Assembly (NCBI GenBank): GCA_900074885.1
Contig: FJUW01000015.1
Span: 353,906-417,905 of the forward strand
Source: Rhynchosporium graminicola
Taxonomy: Eukaryota; Ascomycota; Leotiomycetes; Helotiales; Ploettnerulaceae
Direction of reading: 5' to 3'
DNA: 64,000 bases
The position numbers and the translations under genes were made by a program. Of this stretch, positions 9,226 to 19,500 are shown piece by piece (the first letter of the stretch is position 1; each line of letters begins with the position of its first letter). The notes beneath the pieces were generated by a model. That model did no database searches, had not been told where the DNA came from, and worked only from the letters and a program-made list of their open reading frames with translations.

Positions 9226-11465
9226 TTAGTTGTCGTTTGGAGGATATAGACCGCGGATTACTCGAGCTGGGTTGCCACAGACGACTGTGTATGGAGGGAC
9301 ATCCTGTAAAGACAGTATCAGTAAAGCTCTGGGTCAAAGACGATGTTGGTTATCCATAAATAGACATGCAAACGTACTCTTGTAACAATCGATCCGGCCC
9401 CTACAGTGCTGCCCTTACCAATCGTCCTTCCTGGCAGAATTGTAACACCGCCCCCAATCCAACAGTCATTATCAATAGTGATCTTGCGTCCGAGGTTTGG
9501 TCCTCGTGAGCCCAATCTCCTCTTTGGATCGACTGGTAGTGTAGCGGTGTAGATACTGACATTGGGTCCAATGTTGCACCTATCGCCAATCTTAACTTCG
9601 CAGGTGTCCAGAATTGTGCAGTTCTTCCCGATGGCAACATCCTGACCAATGCTGATGTTGTATCCGTAGTCGCAATTGAATGGTGCCTCAACAACCACAT
9701 TATCACCGACTCGACCAACCAATGTTATTGGTGAAGCCTGGGTGGGAGAAATGACATGCTCGCGAGGCTGTAGGATATCTCGAAAGAGGCGCGCTCGCTC
9801 TTCGGGCGAAACACCATTGTTGGGATTCGTACTGCTGTTAAAACGCCAGCATGCTCCGTTGCAGCGTTCACGTTCCAAGACCAGTTCCTTGTCAAAGGGA
9901 AAATAATGGCGACCTGCCAGCATCTCTTCCTTTTGGGTGCGCGGCCGGCTCGTTGAAGCAAGGTTGGACAAGGCCAGTTGTGCCGCAACTTGAGGGTTAG
10001 TGTGGGGACTTTCGGCGTGCATTTGCGGGTGTAAGATCTGTGGTAGGGTCGAAGATGCAGATTGTGGTGTGCCAGTATCAGAGTCTTGTCTCAATTCTTG
10101 CCTCGAGTTGTCATGGAGTGGCCCGAGTCGCTCATATACATTCTTGGGTGCTCTATCTGGATAAGCACTACTACCAGCAGTAATCGGGGTCGGTATTTGA
10201 TGAGAATACGAGATAGCTGATAGTCTGTTACTCTCTGGGCTGTTGATCGAAGCACTGGGAATTGTGGAAGCGCTTGGTTGATCGTCATCCATATTATTGT
10301 GTCGTCCATGTTGAGGATCAACTCGTAAAGTTTGCCCTCGATAGCCCGGTAATGGCTCTCGTCTAGGCTGTCCAATATGCTGTGGAGCATATGGAGACTG
10401 GCCATATGGAGAGTTCTCATAATCAGTCTTTGACTGCAGCGGGATCGGTGGGTGCTTCTGTTCTGTTTTCGGCCAGTGGCCGCGTTGTTGATATCCAGAG
10501 CAAACAAATCCACCTCGCAAGCAATTATTACCTGCCGCAAGAGTCAATGCAAATATCCTATTTTACTAACCAGGAAAGAGAGCTTGAAGCGAAAAGACCG
10601 AGCTGTATCACTTACATTCTGGCCTATTCTCATCACATTTCTTCTTCCGTCTTCGACAGGTCATACACCCCGTCTTTGTTCGATTACTGAAGTTCCGTTT
10701 CCGTTTTTTCGGGTCAGAGCTTGCGGACAATTCTCTCCTCTCGTGATCATAACCGTCATACAGATTTGCGGATCCGGTATCATCTCCAGGACTTTGGTAA
10801 CCGCCACGTTGTTGAGCGTCCATGTTCTGGGATGCTCGTTGGAGAGCCTCGCCTATTTGCTCATCTGAGGTCATATTTGATTGCGCAGAGTAGTTGCGAG
10901 AATGCCAGTGGTCATGTGGAGTACCAGGATCGCGAGAATCTTCATTGCCAAGGAAGTGCCGATACGGAGGACCTGTTTCGTATGAGTCCCGCAGACCAGA
11001 CTGCATTGGAGCTCTGAGACTCTCATCTCGTGGATTATCAGACTGTGATATTGCTGTTGTGGGAGTCTGTTTTGTGGAAGAAGGGATGGCGTGGCTGTGG
11101 TAGGAATTTGCAGAGGAAGAGTTGCGGTCTATCGAACCAGATCTCTTGCGCTTGTGGGACATTTCAGCTTCGGAATATCCACTTGGCGGATGGTACTGAT
11201 GTCGATCGCTGCTTGGTGGTGGAATCCAGTCCTCTCTCTGGTTTGTGGTCGTGGTCGTGATTGTAAGTTTCTCCTGTCCTGGAGGAGAGATCCTGGGCTG
11301 ACCATTGGACCTTTCGTCAGATCCTCGCCTCGAAGCGCCGTTTGCGACAACAGCAACTGTGGGGGCGGCGACAGGTGGGCTAGGCTGCTCTTTTCCGTTT
11401 ACCGCAGTGAATCTCGAGGTTGGAGACTCATTCTGAACGACCGCATTCTGCTCATTCGCAGACAT
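9226..11465 (-). CDS. Zn2Cys6 cluster protein fused to maltose-O-acetyltransferase-like hexapeptide domain
   Basis: Three exons (11465-10616, 10531-9378, 9303-9226; introns 10615-10532 and 9377-9304) encode 693 aa. Residues 1-255 are Ser/Pro/Gln-rich and disordered in character. A Zn2Cys6 binuclear cluster occupies about residues 267-294 with spacing C-x2-C-x6-C-x6-C-x2-C-x6-C; Cys284 is split by intron 1. After a low-complexity linker comes a Mac-type N-terminal helix domain (EEMLAGRHYF..., about 485-540), then a left-handed beta-helix hexapeptide domain (about 555-690) ending DVPPYTVVCGNPARV. The domain aligns by eye with bacterial maltose O-acetyltransferase, but YTATHP is YTATLP: the catalytic His position is Leu615. 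This suggests a DNA-binding regulator that uses a catalytically dead acyltransferase fold for trimerisation or acyl-CoA/sugar sensing. The start is the only in-frame ATG before the cluster. Architecture is seen; function is inferred. Confidence 0.88.
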
Positions 11466-12644
11466 TTCTGTAGTAGAACACGTAGTTTTTGTATGGCTTG
11501 CAGTGTTCTCGATATCGCCTCGTCCCAAAATTTGCTTGGCCAGATTTACAAGATCCAGCTTGCCAAAAGGTTCGCTGTACGCAGCCGTTTTGTGAATATT
11601 GTTCAACGAGAGACTAAAGTTTTCTGCTCGCGACGGCGCAAACTCCAACTGGGTAGACGTCGCCAGTTTGGAGATGGGTGGGAAGTGACAGAAGCACAAA
11701 TCAAGCCGAGGACTGATTTGAGAACCTGTCGACAGGGTTCAAGTGGAATGATAAATGATTTTACGCTTGAACTGGTTTTGAGCTGAAGGCGGTTATGAAT
11801 TCCTGTTGGTGAGTGAAATGTTTGTCGCGTGAGAACACGGGGGACGTGGTGGTCGAAGTCGAAGTCGGAGTCGAGTTCGAGTTCAGCTCCTTCCTTCCTT
11901 CCTTCCTGCCTTCCTTCCTCAGATTCTCAATTTTCTCCAAACACCAAAAGCAAGACCCTGCCTGCCTCTTCGTTTGGACTTCAAAACCTACGATGCAGTT
12001 TTTATCCTCTTTCTTTTTTCTTTTCTCCTCTTCGCTTCTCTTCTCTTCTCCTCTCCCTTTAATCTTCTCTTTCTCTCCTAGGACCTCGTCTGTCTTCAGT
12101 TGCTGAGTTCACGATCCCTCAATCTGATTCTTCGCTTGGTCCGAGTTCGGTCGGTGTTCAGGTCAGATCTTAAGATTTACGCTGACAAATTGAGCGAGAG
12201 CAGACAAACAATTACGCTTGGCACTATTAACTGCCAAATACTCGATTCGGCGATCGGATTATGTCTCGGGCTTTCGATGGCGTTTTCAATCAGTTATCGA
12301 GATGTCGGATGAGGTCGCTGTCGTGAAATCCGGATTGGCGCACCTTGCGCAATGTGGGGATGGAACGAACGTCGGACAATTAGCACGAATGATGGATTCC
12401 GAAAGGATTGTGAGATGGCCCAACGACTATCAGATCCAGCTCAATGGTGAAGATAATGTCAAATCTTCTTGTTTCCTCGCCGATCAATTCCTTTGCTCGG
12501 GTCTCCTTGATCGATTTTCACGTGGCTCAGCCGCGAGACAAATTTAGAAATCGCCTCGACTCGTCTATTCTCCCTGTCTGCGCTTGCTATCCGTCGGTCG
12601 AAGCTGCACACGGCAATGCAATAAACGCAATTGCTGGCTCACTT

Positions 12645-12669
12645 ACTCACTCACTCACTCACTCACTCA
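12645..12669. repeat. (ACTC)n microsatellite
   Basis: About six tandem ACTC units. Confidence 0.9.
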
Positions 12670-12890
12670 ATGCAAACCAAAACGCTGGAGTACGGTACGG
12701 GTATCTGTGCACTGTCGAAACGTGGGAAGAACTGCTCTGGGATTGCCTGTCTGAGGATGTGGTATGTATGGGACGGTATGGGGGATCGTGGAGCGGGATT
12801 GATTTGATTGCGAATGTTCAACCCAGTGGTTTGGTAACAGAAGACGCAAAAAGGCTCCAGCCGTTTCGGGGTCGCTGCCAATATATTGAC

Positions 12891-12923
12891 GCTGGCTGGG
12901 CTGGCTGGCTGGCTGGCTGGCTG
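12891..12923. repeat. (GCTG)n microsatellite
   Basis: About eight tandem GCTG units with one interruption. Confidence 0.9.
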
Positions 12924-13303
12924 ACTTGCGCGCTCTTCGCCTAAAGAGCCCGCCTGAGGGGCGCTTTCATGGGCCATGGCCTCACATTATTCGTCATGAG
13001 CGGTAGGAGGTACTAGGTACAGTAGGTAGGCCTCCTAAACTCTGGCTGGTTCTGGACTGGGACTGGGACGGGGACTGCGACTGGGGCTGGCCCCGGTAGC
13101 TTTTTTCTCTCCTGGCCTCCGACTCTTATTCAACCCTGTCCGTCTCTCTCTCTTTCTCCCCCAGTTGGTTGGTAGGTAGGTATGGAATGGATAGGTAGCG
13201 GAGCCATAGACATATCGCGCGCCTATTGCGGGACACTTCATCGCTAAGCATTGCATAGCACATCTGGCGGTACGGGTACGGGCGGGCAATGACATATTCA
13301 AGT

Positions 13304-13336
13304 GGCTTTGGCTTTGGCTTTGGCTTTGGCTCTGGC
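13304..13336. repeat. (GGCTTT)n microsatellite
   Basis: About five hexanucleotide units. On the minus strand they give an artefactual Ser-Gln repeat frame. Confidence 0.88.
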
Positions 13337-13443
13337 TATCGGATTTCGGTGGTTCCATTTCACTCGTTCACTCATAGTTCTGATTTGATTTCTGTTTTCA
13401 TCATTATCTAGGTAGTTATCCACCGTCGTATTATTCTCTACCC

Positions 13444-13467
13444 ACAGACAGACAGACAGACAGACAG
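13444..13467. repeat. (ACAG)n microsatellite
   Basis: Six tandem ACAG units. Confidence 0.9.
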
Positions 13468-14054
13468 CCACCGGGCAGGCTGCTCTAGGTGACTAGTGTT
13501 GACCACCAGCACTCGATGAGGGTATCAAGGCGAGGCAAAGGCACGGTTGACGCGGCGTAGCTGGTCGATCACGGCCGCCACAGATCTCCTTATTTATTGA
13601 CTATTTATTACTTGTGCTGGAGGCAACGGGGAATGATCACTGATTGTCTTTGTCTGTATGCTCAATCGAGTACCCAGAGTCACTCACGATGGTAGCTTGC
13701 GTAGGTAGCATAGCAGAAGGCTCGTAGAGAGTTAGTTACAATGAGACGGCCGGAGCGGGCGGGATCGCTGAATACATGTTAGAACAGGATGGATGGATAA
13801 TTGTACTGTAAGATGGGGTGCAGGTTAGTCGAGTTTGCACTTTTGTCGGAAAGGTGGGAAGGCCCTCCAGCGCTATTAATGCACCTCTCTCGCGCCGGCA
13901 CATCATGGCACAGGACACGCAAAGAATGACAGAACAAGTCCGACGGCGAGGTAACCAGGCTCAGGTTTTAAGCTCGCCCAGATCTGATACTTGTTTGCGT
14001 CGGTGGCATGGAACGGTAGAGAGAGCACTTGTAGAGATTGAGATGCGATGATGT

Positions 14055-14079
14055 GATGCGATGCGATGCGATGCGATGC
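14055..14079. repeat. (GATGC)n microsatellite
   Basis: Five tandem GATGC units followed by degenerate ACGAT/ACAAT units. Confidence 0.88.
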
Positions 14080-14289
14080 AACACAATACGATACGACACG
14101 ATTCAATCAATCGAGTGCAGGCACAGGACCGACACAGACACAGGCACAGGCACAGGCCCAGCTGATAGGCAACTGCTGCATCCATCTGAGGCACATCACA
14201 CTCCGAAAGTGCTAGGTACTCCTGCAACGGCGGCATCCCTGCTCTCACGCCTCATTGGTCGCGCCTCTGCTTCGGCGGTGATCTCGATT

Positions 14290-14338
14290 GGGCAAGGGCA
14301 AGGGCAAGCAAGGGCAGGGGCAGGGGCAGGGGCAGGGC
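14290..14338. repeat. (GGGCAA)/(GGGGCA)n minisatellite
   Basis: G-rich hexanucleotide units switch from GGGCAA to GGGGCA along the array. The + strand has many closely spaced G3-G4 runs. Confidence 0.85.
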
Positions 14339-15540
14339 TACCTATGATCATTTCGAAGCCAACCCTCTCCAGTCTCGAGATGTGCGTACCTAGTAGGTGT
14401 GTGCGTGTGTGTGTGTATGTGTGTATGTAAAACAATTGGATATATCTTATATTGACCAGAAAGCCAAAAGGAATTGCGACGGCAGGAAGGAAAGGAGTGC
14501 GATGCAGCAGCCACCTGCGGTCAGTGGTCGGGGTACAGTCTCTCCGAAGGGGGAGCCAGTCAACCGCGTTAGCGCGTGGGTTGAACCCGATCGGATCTCC
14601 TTCCTCAGTCGCCGAACTTGTTCAACCTCAACAAGATGCACATCCTCGGGTGTGAGCGCCGCGCCGTGCGCTTTCCAGCACACATCGTACTCGTACTTTG
14701 GATGTTGCAATCGTCCCCACAAAGGCTCATATCGCTTGGATCCTTTCCTTGCACATGATAATGATAATGGAGCTCGTCCATTCGCTCGTTTGCCAGGTTG
14801 GCGGTAGAGATCTCACTTATCGGGCTACCTACCTACCTACATGTACCTACCTGTCGCGTCTCTCTGAAACAACGACGCTTCGATAGAAGGGATCATTGGC
14901 AAGGATGGATGGATACAAGAATAGATTTGACATGCATGGTATGGGGACTGAGTGATTGATTGTGTACCATCCATCATCGTACTATAGAAATCTTAGATCA
15001 CATGAAGATGGAACAATCACTCACTCACTGTTCATTAAGAGGCTGAAAGGAACACGGCTAGATGTGGAATTGGGGGGCCGCCGAAGTACGGTGATGATTA
15101 CTAGGTAGGTTAGTCAATATGCGCTTACTCATATGTGATGGAATATTCTGTTCTGTTCTGTTCTGTTCTTGTTATCTTACGGGCGAACGGGGAGGGAGGG
15201 ACGGAGGGAGCTAGCTATGTACCTTCCCAGGTCTGAGATTCGAGATTATTTAAACTTTATCGGACGGCTGAAATTACAGGTACGTACCTCCGTAGCCCCG
15301 TACGCTAAAGGATTAAGGACCCGCTTACAGCGTCAACGGGCAGACTTTGCCGAGCTGCGCCTGGCACTTTCATCTTGAAGCGCTGCCAGTTGACACGACG
15401 AAACAGTCCCGGGATCGGCTGCCGATCGCTGCATGTCTGTCTCACTGTGTCTGTCGTCTGTCAACCTCGAATGACTGGACGAAAAGTCAGGAAATACTTT
15501 ACAGATGGATGTATGGATGTCCTTGGTAAGTAAGTACATG

Positions 15541-15584
15541 TTCTGGTTCTGGTTCTGGTTCTGGCTCTGGCTCTGGCTCTGGCT
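15541..15584. repeat. (TTCTGG)/(CTCTGG)n microsatellite
   Basis: Seven hexanucleotide units switch from TTCTGG to CTCTGG partway along, a record of point mutation followed by spreading of the variant. Confidence 0.88.
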
Positions 15585-15667
15585 GTGATAGGTCTGGGTC
15601 TAGGTAATTTATCAGAGAGTATTGCCGGCAATTAGAGAGACCAGGTATCGATCGGTACCTACCTTGC

Positions 15668-15720
15668 CTAAGGTACCTCCTACCTACCTACCTACCTACC
15701 TACCTACCTACCTACCTTAG
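15668..15720. repeat. (CTAC)n array bounded by inverted CTAAGGTA/TACCTTAG
   Basis: About nine CTAC units lie between the octamer CTAAGGTA (15668-15675) and its exact reverse complement TACCTTAG (15713-15720). The same TACC unit recurs at 14.8, 15.9, 16.5 and 56.2-56.4 kb. Confidence 0.85.
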
Positions 15721-16120
15721 GTATCTTACCAGGCCAACGCACAGATCTGACTAGTCAACTCTCTATCACTGCCAGGATACGGCGCGCACTAATGTTCACC
15801 CATGGGTGAAGTAGATAAATTACCTTTATTGAGACTGGCAACACACGCATCTGGGAGGTTGGGCACTGTTGCTCTGGCCGCTCCGCATCCAGCTACCTAG
15901 GTAGATAGGTAGGTAGGTACAAGTACTTTCATTACCCATGCATGCTTCTTATACACAGCAATCGGCTGCCTGGAATAAATCACAGGCAGGAGAAGTGTGA
16001 TCGAGTACGGTATCCATCTACCTGAGGTATCTATCTATCTTAGCTATCTTAAGATACATATCGTAATTGCCGCTGCCGGTACGTACCTGCTAGCCTGGAT
16101 ACGGAGGGAGCCGACCCTTC

Positions 16121-16157
16121 CCTCTTTCCTCTTTCCTCTTTCCTCTTTCCTCTTTCC
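16121..16157. repeat. (CCTCTTT)n microsatellite
   Basis: Five tandem heptanucleotide units. Confidence 0.9.
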
Positions 16158-16347
16158 CAAGGACGTTTTTTGCCCCAAGAGCCAAGGAAGCTCATGGAAA
16201 ATAACGCAGCATGAACACCTGGGCCGCCCATTGTCTTCTCATCACACAATACAATGAATGGCGATCGGATCTTCTCGAACATACAGTACTTGTGATTGAT
16301 GTTGATGTTGACTCCACGCTACAAGAGACCGAGCGAGAAAGCATGAA

Positions 16348-16382
<35 letters not shown>

Positions 16383-16383
16383 C
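16348..16383. repeat. (GCAC)n microsatellite
   Basis: Nine tandem GCAC units. Confidence 0.9.
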
Positions 16384-16536
16384 ATCTCGACTCGATTAAG
16401 CGCGGTGTAACCACCGTCTGTCCCCGAAACCCTATTTACCAAGTTATCTCTCCATCTCGGCCCGTCCTGGCCTGGCCTTGTCCAACTGACTAATTAACTG
16501 ACTGACTGCGAGCAATCGCATGGCGGTGTGCCACTA

Positions 16537-16573
16537 AGTAGGTAGGTGGGTAGGTAGGTAGGTAGGTAGGTAA
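16537..16573. repeat. (GTAG)n microsatellite
   Basis: About nine GTAG units with one interruption; on the other strand this is the CTAC unit of the array near 15.7 kb. Confidence 0.9.
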
Positions 16574-19500
16574 TCTTACTTGGTACTTTCATCCATCATC
16601 AACTAACTGGGCTGGGGTTTCCTCGTTTCTTTTCTCCTCTCTCGATCTTCCTCGCCGTTGTTGGTATTATTTCATCAAAGTCGAAAGCTGACCAGCCTTT
16701 CCTCATTTCCAATTTCATTTCCACTCCCCACAGATGCAGATGCAGATGCACTTGGTCCTGCCTGTGCCTCTCTCTGCGGCGGGCAGAACACGCCCCACGC
16801 GATTAACTGTTGATCCTTGGGCCGCGGCCGCACATGAGGATGGATTGCATTTGGAGACTTGAAGAACTTTGGATGGATGGTTTCCCTGATACGGTCCTGT
16901 CCGACGGGGTGGTCATGCAAGTTCTGCAAGTTGCAGCTGCACCTGGAAGCTTCACACATACTCTCCGTACAGGACTATACCAACAAAGGGTGCCGCCGCG
17001 GAGGGAGGGGGCGTGATCCTCGTGGCCTCGTGATTGCGATACATACCTAGGACTGTGCTCCCCGGCCGTCCTCGGCAGCCACTGAAGCGCCTGGCTATCG
17101 TCAATTTCTAGGATTCGTCTGGTGTTGCATACTTTAGCCGCCAAGAACGGCCACTCGTGCCCCCCCCCTGCTATCCATGCACAACACCACTTCCGTTAAA
17201 TATGTTTTCCAATCCTGCCCAGCTTACAGCGACAGTACATACGGCCATGCTCCCAACCCACGAAATTTCACGTTCAGATGACAGGCCGAGGCAGGATCAA
17301 CCGGATACCTTTGCTCGTTCCGGAGAATTGTCTATTTTTGCTCTGGCGGCGTTTGATCGAGATCGTGGCCTGGGTCGCGGGGTCGCATCAGAGTGGCCAG
17401 CTTCGGGCCTTTGTTTTGTTTACATTGGACGACATCGTGTGGAAGTTCATTGACATCGATGTGCTTCTCATTCAAACTGCCATTTACCTACTTCTGTCTC
17501 GACCGGCAAGATCGCAAACAAAATAGTAAGGATCCAAAAAGGGTCTGATACATGAACGAGGGCTTGTCTTGCGAGCGGTCCAATCAGAGACGAACTTCAA
17601 AAAGACGAGATCCTATTCTTAGATTATGTTCTCCAGCTGCTTACAGTCAATTCGAGGTCCCTTCTTATGTTAGAGAGGGCATGAAACATCCAGCAGTTTG
17701 TTTCAGGAAGAAGAGCAGTGGAGCGAATTGAAGATGTTCCGACGTCTCTAGCCGCTAGCCCAAGCGCCCTTCAAGATGCTCCCTTTGTTAGACGCCCACA
17801 AACCTCAACTCCTAGTCTCTACTTGACATGTTCTTCACCACTCAGACACTTCTCCAGTACACCATCATGTTGGTTTGCGACATTATACATGCTTGAGGGA
17901 TGATCATGTCCATCTCTACATAAGCTTAAAGTAGCTTTGTGCCTGCATCTTGCAATCTAGGACAGCTGCACAACATGGCCGGACCAGCGTAACGCCTGTC
18001 AATTCTCCGAGCGTTCTCGGATCAAGATCCGAGATGTTGTGGCTGAGCTTGAGTTCGAGATCAGCGCGTGGATAGACGTTGGCCCATGCAGGTACTGAAA
18101 ACCATCGAGTTTGACGTGGTGATGAACGTCATAGGGCTGATGGGCTGGGGCGGCGAGGCTATTGGCGCCCATGCAGGTACTCAACAGGAACCTCAAGGGT
18201 TTGTAAGGCTGGCGCTTGATGTTGTTACCCATTGAAGCGCCGTCGCCGCACTGCGAGTGAGGTGATCCTCTGCAAGGCCTTCTTTCCCGAGTTCTCTCTC
18301 TACTAGGAGATACTCATGATGTCAGAGCGCCTACCTGTAAGCGTCTACACAAGACGGACCGTTGGGATGACACTATTAATACCATTGTCTATTACAATCC
18401 TTGCGACAGCGAAGCTCATTGGGAATTATGACGAACAGCATCTCCCCATCCGACATCCTACACTACACGGAAGCGCAGAACCTCATCTAGTCACACACCT
18501 AGCCTCCCACAGATCTCATCACATTGCATACAAGATGCGATGAGCAGAACCTAGTCGCTACCTTCTAATGATCTTCATGGACCCGGGAGTTTGGAAACCG
18601 TGGTATTATTAGCATTTACCCGTGCTTTATTTGGAAATCCAACGGTAAGGAAGGATTCGCAGACGCGCCGAGTCTATTTCAACATCATTCCATGGCGCTG
18701 TGATTATCAAAAAGATAGGTACATGCACGAGCCTCCTATTTCTAGCTGTTTCATCTTCCGAAGAAGGTTCTTGAGCGTCTATCTGCCACCACTTTCTCAT
18801 GAAGGATCTACGAGAGTTCTTCTCTCGAATCTCATTTCATGATTCGTTTTCTCGGTCTGGTATTTTTGGCATGCAAAGCGAGCCCTGTGGATCCACTGAG
18901 AACGCATACTTGGGAGCGAGGCAAAAACAAGCTTACAACAAGACCACGAACTTTACGCCGTCACATGGCAAAAGCGAAAGCGAATAAGAACGTAGAACCT
19001 GCAGAACCATGTGCTGGAGAGGCTATACTTGCGCGTATCCCAAATGTCTTGCCTAAATTTGCAACATGGGGAAGTAACTGCAAGGCTTTGGTGGCTCAAA
19101 CATTGATATTATCGTTTGACACCTCTCGCTAACTCGGAAAATTGCTGCAGCTCTTTTCAGAGGCTCAGAGATCGTCTTCTGTGGTCTTGAGTTGGATCTG
19201 CTTCTTGTGTTATCAGGCCGGTCGGCACACGTCGTTCCTTCGACCAGATAACGAAGCCAGAAGCAAGGAGATCATGATGGTTCATCTTCAGCACACACCT
19301 ATCGTAATGATAGCGTGTCTCATTGGTAATAGAACATCGCGCAGAAGTTTGATGGTCATAGTACATCGTAACAGTGTCCGCAGTCACAACTTGGCAGAGT
19401 TGAGAAACTGAGAGAGATGCTCATCCAGTCTTGATGCCGCTCTTCGTTATCCCAAATCGAATAGAGAATCTGCAAGAGCGAGATCAGTACTGCTGTATAA

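Noticed and set aside
11091..11786. 231-codon + strand frame
   Set aside because: It is antisense to the N-terminal exon of the Zn2Cys6 protein; its composition reflects the opposite strand's Ser/Gln codons.
18839..19132. 97-codon frame starting MIRFLGLVFLACKAS, resembling a small secreted protein
   Set aside because: The hydrophobic start is short and there are only three cysteines. No supporting splice or promoter signal was seen in otherwise gene-free DNA.
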